A stretch of 64,000 nucleotides of DNA from Flavobacterium sp. N1736 (GTDB taxonomy: Bacteria; Bacteroidota; Bacteroidia; Flavobacteriales; Flavobacteriaceae). The translations under genes were made by a program, and so were the position numbers. The stretch's first letter is position 1. Each line of letters starts with the position of its first letter. The stretch is taken from the NCBI RefSeq assembly GCF_025947065.1, contig NZ_CP109994.1:2790001-2854000 (forward strand), in the 5' to 3' direction. A model generated the notes under the pieces. It searched no databases and was not told the DNA's origin. It worked only from the letters and a program-made list of their open reading frames with translations. This document shows positions 18,111-26,494 of the stretch, in pieces.

Positions 18111-18929
18111 ATGACATTGATATCCAAAGAAAAATTTTCAGAAGCTGCAGGCCTTTCTAAAATTCCTATCCCGGGATTACCTTCTTATTTAATGAAAGTG
18201 ATGAAAATTAATAATTTGAATACAGTGGTAAAAGAAGCAGGTAATCTTGAAGGTGCAGATTTTGCTAATCATGTCCTAACAAAAATTGGGGTAAAAGTTG
18301 AATATAACAACAACGAATTACAAAATATTCCTCGTGAAGGAGCATTTATAGTCGTTGCAAATCATCCTTATGGAGGTATCGAATCATTGGCTTTATTAAG
18401 TACACTTGCAAAAATACGTCCTGACACACTGTATATGGGGAATTTTTTATTAAAAGAAATACCAAATCTTGAAAAATGCATTATTGCAGTAAATCCATTT
18501 GAAAATGTGCAAAATTCTGCGAGTATAACAGGATTAAAAATGACTTTAAAAACTTTAGGAGAAGGTACTCCTGTTGCAATATTTCCTGCCGGAGAAGTTT
18601 CATCTTATGATTTTAAAACCAATAAAATTACAGATCCGGAGTGGCATCCTGTAGTAGGGAAAATTATCTGCAAGGCAGACGTGCCTATTTTACCGATATA
18701 TTTTCATGGAAATAATGGATTATTCTTCAGTATGTTAAAATCAATTCATCCTATGTTACAGACTTCAAAACTAATTTCGGAACTTTTTAACAAACAAGGA
18801 CATTCCTTAAAAATGACCATTGGACAACCCATATTTTTAACCAGAGTTAAAGGTAAAGTTTCCGATCCTCTAATGCTAAAAAATCTTAGAAGCACACTGT
18901 ACGCCCTCAAAAATCAATTACATAATTAA
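18111..18929 (+). CDS. Lysophospholipid acyltransferase family protein
   Basis: 272 residues of the PlsC/LPLAT superfamily. Motif I is VANHPYGGIESLALL (about 83-97), where the acidic residue of HX4D is glutamate. The later motif FPAGEVSSYD (about 161-170) is in the place of the acceptor-binding FPEGTRS. It would transfer an acyl chain to a lipid acceptor at the inner face of the membrane. The sequence resembles the hemolysin-like acyltransferases used for ornithine or glycine lipids in Bacteroidetes more than classical AGPAT, but substrate is not settled. It is a single gene with a terminator after it. Confidence 0.82.
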   Translation: MTLISKEKFSEAAGLSKIPIPGLPSYLMKVMKINNLNTVVKEAGNLEGADFANHVLTKIGVKVEYNNNELQNIPREGAFIVVANHPYGGIESLALLSTLAKIRPDTLYMGNFLLKEIPNLEKCIIAVNPFENVQNSASITGLKMTLKTLGEGTPVAIFPAGEVSSYDFKTNKITDPEWHPVVGKIICKADVPILPIYFHGNNGLFFSMLKSIHPMLQTSKLISELFNKQGHSLKMTIGQPIFLTRVKGKVSDPLMLKNLRSTLYALKNQLHN

Positions 18930-18972
18930 TCAATAGAATTAATCGCTGTTAATTCACCTAAATCTCCAAATC

Positions 18973-19010
18973 ATGTACAAAGAAGTATCTTTCTTCCTTG
19001 TACATTTTTT
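18973..19010 (+). terminator. Terminator after the acyltransferase gene
   Basis: Stem ATGTACAA-GAAG with CTTC-TTGTACAT, a short loop, and a following T6 tract. Confidence 0.82.
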
Positions 19011-19120
19011 ATTTATCAATTTCTTATTCATTTTTTTCAAAAGAAATCCATCTACAAAATAAAACTTTTCCTAAATTCGTTTCAAATTAATTAACCATTA
19101 ACCTAATCCCCAATTAGTTT

Positions 19121-19621
19121 ATGAAACACCTACTAATCCTATCATTTATTATGATAACCTGCTCTGCATGGGCACAATCTGCAACTGCTTATTTTGACAA
19201 AGCCATGAAAAAAGCCGAAGCCGGCAACACAAAAGGCGCAATTGCCGATTATACAAAAGCAATTAGTATGAATTCGCACTTTACAGAAGCTTACCAAAAC
19301 AGAGCCGTTGCAAAATACAAACTCAACGACCTGCAAGGAGCCCTTGCCGATTTTACCAAAGCAATTGAGTTAGACACAATGAATTCTGATGCATTTACAG
19401 GAAGAGCAAATGTAAGCTACAAATTAATGAATTACGACGCTGCCGTCGAAGATTGCTCTTATTGCCTTATGATGAATCCAAAAGACTATATAGCCTTAAA
19501 TTTAAGAGGTCTTTGTTACAACAAAATGGGAGAGAAAAAGAAATCGTGCAAAGACTTCTCTAAAGCAATTGAATTAGGAAGCCAGAGCGCCATAAAAAAC
19601 AGAGCCACTTTCTGTAAATAA
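19121..19621 (+). CDS. Secreted tetratricopeptide-repeat protein
   Basis: 166 residues. A signal peptide (1-19, ending AWAQ) is followed by three to four TPR units between about 22 and 155, such as NTKGAIADYTKAISMNSHF, DLQGALADFTKAIELDTM and KKKSCKDFSKAIELGS. TPR arrays bind partner proteins, so a periplasmic scaffold role is likely. The partner is unknown. It stands alone, with a strong terminator downstream. Confidence 0.85.
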   Translation: MKHLLILSFIMITCSAWAQSATAYFDKAMKKAEAGNTKGAIADYTKAISMNSHFTEAYQNRAVAKYKLNDLQGALADFTKAIELDTMNSDAFTGRANVSYKLMNYDAAVEDCSYCLMMNPKDYIALNLRGLCYNKMGEKKKSCKDFSKAIELGSQSAIKNRATFCK

Positions 19622-19640
19622 AATAAAAAGCAAATCAATT

Positions 19641-19680
19641 AAAAAGCAATCTGCAACATTAGTTTACAGATTGCTTTTTT
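19641..19680 (+). terminator. Terminator after the TPR gene
   Basis: 13-base stem AAAAAGCAATCTG with its complement, ending in T6. Confidence 0.9.
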
Positions 19681-19718
19681 CATTAAAACCACACCAAATT
19701 CAGTATAAAAGATATTAC

Positions 19719-19726
19719 TACATTTG
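19719..19726 (+). promoter_or_regulatory. -7 box of the potassium channel gene
   Basis: TACATTTG, a perfect TAnnTTTG, 20 bases before the ATG. No clear TTG is found at -33. Confidence 0.6.
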
Positions 19727-19746
19727 TCCGATAAATTAAATTTTCA

Positions 19747-20708
19747 ATGGCACTTCTTAAAAAATTAAACTACAATGCTAAAACAGATGAAAACTCTGGT
19801 TTTGGAACCAACGCAAACAGTTACGGAGGAAGATTTGTAAACAAAAACGGAACTCCCAATATTGAAAAAAAAGGAATGAATTTTCTGCGTCGCATCAGCT
19901 GGTATCACACCATGATCGATATGCCAAACTGGAAATTCATGTTTATTCTATTCTCCTTTTACATCATAATTAATTTTATTTTTGCCATTCTATATTATGC
20001 TATCGGGATTCAACATCTTGATGGAATATCACAATCACAAAATCTCATAACTCAATTTGGTCAGGCTTACTTTTTTAGTGCACAAACTTTTACAACAGTG
20101 GGTTATGGTCATATTAGTCCAACCGGATTTTTAACCAGTTCCTTATCAGCTGCCGAAGCTTTAATTGGATTATTGAGTTTTGCTATTGCAACAGGATTAT
20201 TTTTTGGAAGATTCAGCAAACCAACCGCTTTCTTAAAATTTTCGCATAACGCCTTAATTTCCCCGTATAAAGAACAAAAAGCATTAATGATTCGGCTTGT
20301 TCCTTTTAAAAACACCAATTTTACAGATGCAACAGCAAAAGTAACTCTAGGAATGAGCATTGAAGAAAACGGACAAAAAACAAATAAATTTTATTCACTT
20401 GATCTTGAGTTAGACCGAATAAATGCACTCTCATTAAGCTGGACATTAGTACATCCGATGACAGAAGAAAGTCCTTTATATAATTTTACCGAAGACGATT
20501 TTAAAAAATTCACGGCGAAATTCTGGTTTTCATTACCACTTTTGATGACATGTTTAGTAACACCGTTGCCGCACGAACATCGTATACTTTTAATGAGATC
20601 ATTTATGGTGCAAAATTCGAAACAATGTACAACAGAAGTAAGGATGGTACTAAAACGATTTTGTATCTCGACAAATTAAATCAGTATCATACTACAAACT
20701 TCCAATAA
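19747..20708 (+). CDS. Inward-rectifier (Kir/KirBac) potassium channel, frameshifted near its 3' end
   Basis: Two membrane helices flank the pore, with the filter TTVGYGH at 116-122, followed by a cytoplasmic immunoglobulin-like Kir domain. The first frame stays convincing to about residue 254 (EDDFKK), then gives an unrelated tail ending at 20679. The next frame continues the Kir domain with EILVFITTFDDMFSNTVAAR and YTFNEIIYGAKFETMYNRSK, ending at a TAA at 20706-20708. The switch falls at or just after an A6 run (20503-20508); one extra A would join both parts. This is either a real inactivating deletion or a sequence error. The intact channel would pass K+ across the inner membrane. Confidence 0.85.
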
Positions 20709-20754
20709 TCTGTTCATTTTAATTAAGTTTTAAAGGTAATCTCAGATTTTGTTT

Positions 20755-20762
20755 TATTTTTG
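20755..20762 (+). promoter_or_regulatory. -7 box of the MerR/B12 regulator gene
   Basis: TATTTTTG, matching TAnnTTTG, 20 bases before the start. It directly abuts the left arm of the GTTTACC/GGTAAAC inverted repeat. Confidence 0.55.
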
Positions 20763-20790
20763 TTTACCCAAATAATGTACAATGGTAAAC
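20762..20790 (+). promoter_or_regulatory. Inverted repeat over the regulator start (candidate autoregulatory operator)
   Basis: Perfect 7-base arms GTTTACC (20762-20768) and GGTAAAC (20784-20790) spaced by 15 bases, enclosing TGTACA at 20776-20781. They lie between the -7 box and codon 3 of the regulator gene. Confidence 0.45.
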
Positions 20791-21681
20791 AATATAAAGA
20801 CTGTTTTCAGCATAAAGGATCTCGAAAACTTATCAGGAATAAAAGCACACACAATTCGCATCTGGGAGAAAAGATATAACATTCTTGAACCTATGCGAAC
20901 GGACACTAATATCCGACTTTATAACCTACAAAGCTTACAAAAACTTTTAAACATAACTTTACTGCATGAGTATGGTTATAAAATTTCTAAAATCTCTACT
21001 TTTCCGGAAGAAAAAATTCCGCAATTAGTACGCGAGATCATCTCAAAAAAGAATGCCCAAAATTATGCCATTACTTCATTTAAAATGGCAATGATGAATT
21101 TTGATCAGGAAATATTCTTTAATACTTTTGACTGGCTTATTTCTGAAAAAACATTTAAAGAAGTTTTTAAAGACCACTTTCTTCCTTTATTAAAAGAGTT
21201 GGGATTATTATGGCAATCAGAAACCATAACACCTGCAAATGAACATTTCATGAGTCATTTGATCAAACAAAAGATTTTAATTTACACCGAAAGCCTTCAA
21301 ATATTAAAGCCAACCAAAACAGACAGGATCTTTGTTCTTTCATTACCATTAAATGAAATTCACCAAATTGGACTACTGTATCTTCAATATGAAATTTTAT
21401 CAAAAGGCTACAAAACCATTTATTTAGGCGAAAGCATGCCAGTTGAAAACCTGCAGGATCTTACCAGACATTTTGAAAACATTACGTTTGTTTCATTCAT
21501 GACTATTCAGCCGGACCGAAACGTAATTAATCAATACGTAAAAACAATGGGACAAAAGCTGCTTCAAAAGAACAATGAAATCTGGCTTATGGGTAAAATG
21601 GCTGAACATATCGATCGCAAAAACCTGCACGAAAGAATAAAAATTTTCGACTCAATGGAAGAAACAATCGATACAATATAA
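20782..21681 (+). CDS. CarH/LitR-like MerR regulator with a cobalamin-binding domain
   Basis: 299 residues. The N-terminus is a MerR helix-turn-helix (about 7-75: FSIKDLENLSGIKAHTIRIW, then EKRYNILEP). The middle four-helix region contains W144-x9-E154-H155, the light-sensing AdoCbl motif of CarH. The C-terminal Rossmann-like part has E192-I-H194-QI-G197, the E/D-x-H-x-x-G motif whose histidine is the lower cobalt ligand. Known CarH proteins repress carotenoid genes in the dark as AdoCbl tetramers and release DNA when light breaks the Co-C bond. Here it is directly upstream of crtI, crtB, crtZ and a photolyase-family gene, which fits. B12-independent relatives exist, but the key residues are present. 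Confidence 0.9.
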   Translation: MVNNIKTVFSIKDLENLSGIKAHTIRIWEKRYNILEPMRTDTNIRLYNLQSLQKLLNITLLHEYGYKISKISTFPEEKIPQLVREIISKKNAQNYAITSFKMAMMNFDQEIFFNTFDWLISEKTFKEVFKDHFLPLLKELGLLWQSETITPANEHFMSHLIKQKILIYTESLQILKPTKTDRIFVLSLPLNEIHQIGLLYLQYEILSKGYKTIYLGESMPVENLQDLTRHFENITFVSFMTIQPDRNVINQYVKTMGQKLLQKNNEIWLMGKMAEHIDRKNLHERIKIFDSMEETIDTI

Positions 21682-21698
21682 TATTTTGTTTAAAGTTT

Positions 21699-21720
21699 TT
21701 GTACATTTGTTAAACAAATG
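21699..21720 (+). promoter_or_regulatory. crtI promoter with overlapping palindrome
   Basis: TACATTTG at 21702-21709 is a perfect -7 box nine bases before the ATG. It overlaps TTGTACA (21699-21705) and the palindrome CATTTGTT-A-AACAAATG (21704-21720). A protein bound there would block the promoter. Confidence 0.5.
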
Positions 21721-23205
21721 AAAAAAACTATCGCAATAATAGGATCAGGCTTCTCAGCATTAGCCGCTTCATGTTACTTGGCTCAACAAGGAAACAGCGT
21801 CACTATTTATGAAAAAAACGAGACTATTGGCGGCAGGGCAAGACAGTTTAAAAAAGATGGTTTTACCTTCGATATGGGACCAAGCTGGTATTGGATGCCC
21901 GATGTGTTTGAACGTTTCTTTCATGACTTCAACAAAAAAACGTCTGATTATTATGAACTCATAAAGCTAAATCCGGCATATCAGGTTTATTTTGGCATAA
22001 ATGATTTTATAAGTATCCATGATAATTTAGAAGAAATTAAAACTGCTTTTGAAAACACTGAAAAAGGAAGCGGCGAAAAACTGCAAAGCTTTATCAATAA
22101 GGCAAAAAGCAATTATGATATTGCTATTAAAGATTTGGTTTATCGACCGGGAATTTCGCCTTTAGAATTAATAACTACTAAAACGATTTTTAAGCTCAAT
22201 CAGTTTTTCAGCACAGTAAGCACCGATGTCAGAAAAGAGTTTAAAAATGAAAGATTAATTCAGATTCTTGAATTCCCTGTTTTATTTCTTGGTGCAAAAC
22301 CATCAAAAACTCCATCATTTTATAATTTTATGAATTATGCCGATTTCGGTTTAGGAACCTGGCATCCAAAAACAGGCATGTTTGATGTAGTTCGCGGAAT
22401 CAAAAAACTAGCTCTTGAATTAGGCGTTACGATTAAAACCAATTCGTCAATCGAAAAAATAATAGTCGAAAACAAAACCGCAACAGGAATTGTAATTGAT
22501 GGAAAAATTATAAATGCCGATATTGTTTTAAGCGGCGCAGATTATCATCATACCGAAACTTTACTGGAAGAAAAATATCGTGCCTATTCTCAAGAATACT
22601 GGGAAAGCCGTGTATTTGCGCCTTCATCCTTATTGTTTTTTGTAGGCTTTAATAAAAAAATAGAGCATATTTCTCATCACGCACTTTTTTTTGATGTTGA
22701 TTTTAATCAGCATGCTGCAGACATTTACGATAATCCAAAATGGCCCGATGCTCCTTTATTTTATGCCAATTTTCCATCAAAAACAGATCAGACAGCAGCG
22801 CCGGAAGGAATGGAAACCGGTTTTTTCCTTATTCCCTTAGCTCCGGGAATACAGGATAATGAACAACTTCGGAAAGACTATTTTGAAAAAATCATTACTC
22901 GTTTTGAACAGCTTACGCAACAGCAAATTAAAAATAGTATTATATTTAAGAAGTCATTCTGCAAAAACGATTTTGTAACAGATTACAATGCCTACAAAGG
23001 AAATGCCTACGGAATGGCAAATACATTATTGCAAACCGCATTTTTAAGACCAAAACTAAAAAGTAAAAAAGTTCGTAACTTATATTTTACCGGGCAATTA
23101 ACCGTTCCCGGACCAGGTGTTCCGCCTGCTTTAATTTCAGGAAAATTAGTAGCTGAGTTAATTCAAAAATCTATTAGATCGAAAAAAGATGAAATCACTA
23201 TTTGA
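21718..23205 (+). CDS. crtI: Phytoene desaturase
   Basis: 495 residues of the CrtI type. The FAD-binding motif IIGSGFSALAASCYLAQQG (7-25) is followed by IYEKNETIGGRARQF, and the C-terminal signature YFTGQLTVPGPGVPPALISG lies near 460-480. It introduces the double bonds that turn colourless phytoene into lycopene in the membrane. Its start lies 36 bases after the regulator gene, and its end overlaps crtB by 17 bases, so both are translated together. Confidence 0.95.
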   Translation: MKKTIAIIGSGFSALAASCYLAQQGNSVTIYEKNETIGGRARQFKKDGFTFDMGPSWYWMPDVFERFFHDFNKKTSDYYELIKLNPAYQVYFGINDFISIHDNLEEIKTAFENTEKGSGEKLQSFINKAKSNYDIAIKDLVYRPGISPLELITTKTIFKLNQFFSTVSTDVRKEFKNERLIQILEFPVLFLGAKPSKTPSFYNFMNYADFGLGTWHPKTGMFDVVRGIKKLALELGVTIKTNSSIEKIIVENKTATGIVIDGKIINADIVLSGADYHHTETLLEEKYRAYSQEYWESRVFAPSSLLFFVGFNKKIEHISHHALFFDVDFNQHAADIYDNPKWPDAPLFYANFPSKTDQTAAPEGMETGFFLIPLAPGIQDNEQLRKDYFEKIITRFEQLTQQQIKNSIIFKKSFCKNDFVTDYNAYKGNAYGMANTLLQTAFLRPKLKSKKVRNLYFTGQLTVPGPGVPPALISGKLVAELIQKSIRSKKDEITI

Positions 23206-24028
23206 CACAGTCTCTTATAAATGTAGTAAGTTGGTCACCAAAACCTATAGTACTTCTTTTTCGCTAGCCGTAAATATGCTGTCACCAAGTATTAGAGATG
23301 GTATTCACAGCATTTATGGATTTGTTCGTTTTGCCGATGAAATTGTCGATTCGTTTCACGATTACGACAAAGAAAGCCTTATTAATGATTTTGAGAACGA
23401 ATATTACAAAGCCATAAAAACTGGAATTAGCCTCAACCCTATTCTAAATTCGTTTCAGCATACTGTAAAGAAATACAATATTACAGACGATTTAATTCAG
23501 GCATTTTTAAAAAGCATGAAACTCGATTTGGTAAAATCAAATTACGATACCCAAACAGAATATGAAGATTATATTTACGGTTCTGCAGATGTGGTTGGGT
23601 TAATGTGCCTGAAAGTTTTTGTGGCCGGAAAAGACCAAAAATACGAGCAGCTTAAACACGAAGCAATGCGATTAGGATCTGCTTTTCAGAAAGTCAATTT
23701 CCTGAGAGATTTAAAAGACGATAATTTAATTTTAAACCGAAATTATTTTCCCGGAATCGATTTAAACTCCTTTAGTGAAAGCGCCAAAACAGCCATCATA
23801 AATGATATCGAAGAAGATTTTCAAATTGCGTTACAAGGAATTATAAAACTTCCAATTGAAGCAAAATTTGGTGTTTACACCGCTTATATCTATTACAAAA
23901 AATTACTGAAGAAACTTAAAAACACACCTTATTACGAAATAGGAAATTCGAGAATCAGAGTTTCAAATTATACTAAAGCCGGGCTTTTAGCACAATCTTT
24001 TGTAACTTACAAATTGAAACTGGTGTAG
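23189..24028 (+). CDS. crtB: Phytoene synthase
   Basis: 279 residues of the squalene/phytoene synthase family. The first aspartate-rich motif is FADEIVDSFHDYD (about 48-60), and the second is FLRDLKDDN (about 170-178). It joins two geranylgeranyl diphosphates to make phytoene. No geranylgeranyl diphosphate synthase (crtE) or lycopene cyclase (crtY) is in the window. Confidence 0.95.
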   Translation: MKSLFDTVSYKCSKLVTKTYSTSFSLAVNMLSPSIRDGIHSIYGFVRFADEIVDSFHDYDKESLINDFENEYYKAIKTGISLNPILNSFQHTVKKYNITDDLIQAFLKSMKLDLVKSNYDTQTEYEDYIYGSADVVGLMCLKVFVAGKDQKYEQLKHEAMRLGSAFQKVNFLRDLKDDNLILNRNYFPGIDLNSFSESAKTAIINDIEEDFQIALQGIIKLPIEAKFGVYTAYIYYKKLLKKLKNTPYYEIGNSRIRVSNYTKAGLLAQSFVTYKLKLV

Positions 24029-24030
24029 CT

Positions 24031-24064
24031 TTTTGTCATTGGGAAGAACGAAGCAATCTCACTA
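24031..24064. repeat. Half-copy of the GTCATTGCGAGGAACGAAGC repeat
   Basis: GTCATTGGGAAGAACGAAGC and following bases match one arm of the palindromic repeats at 26531-26604 and 49198-49276, with two substitutions. The second arm is absent. It separates crtB from crtZ. Confidence 0.7.
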
Positions 24065-24106
24065 TCATAATACCCAAAATTATTACAACAATTCAAAACA
24101 TAAAAA

Positions 24107-24547
24107 ATGATTTCATTTTTAATCTTTTTAGGCGTTTTTCTCTTCATGGAATGCGTTACCTGGCTTACACACAAATACATTATGCACGGATTAATGTGGT
24201 ATTTTCATGCAGATCATCATCAACCCAAATACGAACATACATTTGAGCGCAATGATATTTTCTTTGTCATTTTTGCCATTCCAAGTATTACTCTTTTCTA
24301 TTTTGGCGTTCAGGGCGGATTTAATTACCTGTTTTTTATTGCTTGCGGCGTAACATTATACGGAATGTGTTATTTTTTAATTCACGATGTTTTGATTCAT
24401 CAACGCTTTAAATGGTTTAAAAACACAAAAAACAAATACCTCATCGGATTACGAAAAGCACATAAAATACATCATAAACATTTAGGAAAACAAGATGGCG
24501 AATGTTTCGGAATGTTATTTGTTCCTTTTAAATATTATAAAATGTAA
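24107..24547 (+). CDS. crtZ: Beta-carotene hydroxylase
   Basis: 146 residues, an integral-membrane di-iron hydroxylase. Histidine clusters are THKYIMHG (21-28), HADHHQPKYEH near 34-44, and RKAHKIHHKHLG near 124-135. It hydroxylates both rings of beta-carotene to give zeaxanthin. It has four membrane segments. Its place after crtI and crtB makes zeaxanthin the likely end product, given a cyclase elsewhere. Confidence 0.93.
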   Translation: MISFLIFLGVFLFMECVTWLTHKYIMHGLMWYFHADHHQPKYEHTFERNDIFFVIFAIPSITLFYFGVQGGFNYLFFIACGVTLYGMCYFLIHDVLIHQRFKWFKNTKNKYLIGLRKAHKIHHKHLGKQDGECFGMLFVPFKYYKM

Positions 24548-24556
24548 ATAGATTTT

Positions 24557-25021
24557 ATGAAAGTATATAAAATAGAAGCCACTCAATACATAAACGCACC
24601 AATCGAAGAATGCTGGGATTTTTTCTCCAGTCCAAAAAATCTTCAAACCATAACACTTGACAATATGAGTTTCGAAATTCAGGATTTCGATGGCAAACGA
24701 ATGTATCCGGGACAAGTTATAACCTATACTTTAAAACCTCTTTTAGGAATAAAAATTAATTGGATGACAATTATAGCGGTTTCACGAGAAAACGAATATT
24801 TTGTAGACGAGCAACGTTTTGGTCCTTACGCATTATGGCACCACAAACACTTTTTTGAAGCAACAGAAACCGGTACAAAAATGACAGATATTGTGCATTA
24901 TGCTTTACCATTTGGTTTTTTAGGGATAATCGCAAATTATTTCATGGTCAAAAATAAACTAAAAGCCATTTTCGATTATCGTCGAAACAAGATTGAAGAA
25001 TTATTTAATTTAAAAGTTTAA
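24557..25021 (+). CDS. SRPBCC-family ligand-binding protein
   Basis: 154 residues with the START/Bet v1-like fold: YINAPIEECWDFFSSPKNLQ (15-34), MYPGQVITYTLKPLLGI, and a long C-terminal helix FDYRRNKIEELF. The fold has a deep hydrophobic pocket. Such genes recur beside photolyase and carotenoid genes under LitR/CarH control in several bacteria, but the ligand is unknown. It starts nine bases after crtZ. Confidence 0.85.
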   Translation: MKVYKIEATQYINAPIEECWDFFSSPKNLQTITLDNMSFEIQDFDGKRMYPGQVITYTLKPLLGIKINWMTIIAVSRENEYFVDEQRFGPYALWHHKHFFEATETGTKMTDIVHYALPFGFLGIIANYFMVKNKLKAIFDYRRNKIEELFNLKV

Positions 25022-25030
25022 TTATTTTCT

Positions 25031-25178
25031 GTCACAGATTAAGGATTAGCACCAATTTTTTCACGCAGTTTTGGCAGATTTTGGCAGATTTATTTTTTAA
25101 TTATAATTGAAATAAATCTGCATGCATCTGCTTAAATCTGTAGAATCTGCGTGAAATAAACCCAATAATCTGTGTCAT
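25031..25178. repeat. Imperfect inverted repeat with CACAGATTA arms
   Basis: Outer arms GTCACAGATTA (25031) and TAATCTGTGTCAT (25166), inner arms CACGCAG and CTGCGTG, plus several GGCAGATT/AAATCTG units, form a long hairpin. The same CACAGATTA arm occurs at 43845-43906. Confidence 0.65.
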
Positions 25179-25197
25179 AAAAACAGCATCTCATATA

Positions 25198-26493
25198 ATG
25201 ATAAAACAAAAAGTTACTTTTTTTTGGTTTAGACGTGATTTAAGATTAGATGATAATACGGGATTATTTCACGCCTTACAATCTGATTTTTCGGTAATCC
25301 CATTGTTCATTTTTGATGATGATATTCTGGAAAATCTTCCTAAAAATGATGCCAGAGTAAATTTTATTTATGATTCGCTTCAAAAAATAAACGATGAACT
25401 TTTAAAACTTGATGTTTCAATTTTAATCAAAAAAGGAAAAACTACCGAAGTTTGGAAATCACTTTTAGCAGAATTCGATATTCAAAAAGTATTCTTCAAT
25501 AAAGATTATGAGCCTTTTGCAATTAAACGAGATTTAGCTATTTCTTCTTTATTAAAAGAAAATAACATCGAACCGTTTTCATTTAAAGATCATGTGATTT
25601 TTGAAGAAAAAGAAATCACAAAAGCCGACGGACTTCCTTATACCATTTATACGCCTTATAAAAATAAATGGCTCGAGAAATATCATTTTTCAGGACAAGC
25701 GCCCGAATATGACACAAAATCATTATGGAATAATTTTGCCAAAAGTCAGTTTAAATTTCCTGAATTATCCGAAATAGGTTTTGAGAAAAGCTCCGTAAAA
25801 GTACTCCCTCACAACCTTACTCAAATTGCAAATTATAAAGAGACCCGAGATTTTCCGGCATTAGACAGTACATCTTATCTTTCGCCTCATTTACGTTTTG
25901 GAACTGTTAGTATTCGGAAATTAGTGAATTGGGCAAACCAAAAAAATCAGACTTTTTTGAGCGAATTAATCTGGAGAGAATTTTTTATTCAAATACTATT
26001 TAGTTTTCCGAATGTGGTAAATCATAATTTCAAATCGGCTTATGACGGTATTCAATGGCGCAATAACGAAGATGATTTCAAACGCTGGTGCAGCGGAACG
26101 ACAGGTTTTCCAATGGTTGATGCAGGAATGCGACAGCTTAATGAAACCGGTTATATGCACAATCGTGTACGAATGGTAGTGGCAAGTTTTTTATGCAAAC
26201 ATTTACTAATTAACTGGCAATGGGGCGAAGCTTATTTTGCCGAAAAATTATTGGATTTTGAATTGGCATCAAATGTTGGAAACTGGCAATGGGCTTCCGG
26301 AACTGGTTGCGATGCTGCACCGTATTTCAGGGTTTTCAATCCGGAAATTCAACAAAAGAAATTCGACGAAAAAGGCATTTACATTCGCAAATGGATTCCG
26401 GAATTTGATTTTGGTTATAATGAACCTATGGTCGATCATGCTTTTGCAAGAGATCGCGCGATTGCAGTTTATAAGGCTGGGATTTTGAAATAG
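25198..26493 (+). CDS. Photolyase/cryptochrome
   Basis: 431 residues. The N-terminal antenna domain begins FFWFRRDLRLDDNTGLFHAL. The C-terminal FAD domain carries ELIWREFFIQILFSFP, GFPMVDAGMRQLNETGYMHN and RMVVASFLCKHLLINWQWGE, then FELASNVGNWQWASGTGCD with the asparagine near the flavin. It would repair cyclobutane pyrimidine dimers with blue light, or act as a photoreceptor. The order fits a class I CPD photolyase, but activity cannot be told from a cryptochrome by sequence alone. It follows the carotenoid genes after a 176-base gap that holds a repeat. Confidence 0.93.
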   Translation: MIKQKVTFFWFRRDLRLDDNTGLFHALQSDFSVIPLFIFDDDILENLPKNDARVNFIYDSLQKINDELLKLDVSILIKKGKTTEVWKSLLAEFDIQKVFFNKDYEPFAIKRDLAISSLLKENNIEPFSFKDHVIFEEKEITKADGLPYTIYTPYKNKWLEKYHFSGQAPEYDTKSLWNNFAKSQFKFPELSEIGFEKSSVKVLPHNLTQIANYKETRDFPALDSTSYLSPHLRFGTVSIRKLVNWANQKNQTFLSELIWREFFIQILFSFPNVVNHNFKSAYDGIQWRNNEDDFKRWCSGTTGFPMVDAGMRQLNETGYMHNRVRMVVASFLCKHLLINWQWGEAYFAEKLLDFELASNVGNWQWASGTGCDAAPYFRVFNPEIQQKKFDEKGIYIRKWIPEFDFGYNEPMVDHAFARDRAIAVYKAGILK

Positions 26494-26494
26494 T

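Noticed and set aside
17921..18160. 79-codon open frame
   Set aside because: It begins inside a terminator hairpin, overlaps the acyltransferase gene and shows no protein-like pattern.
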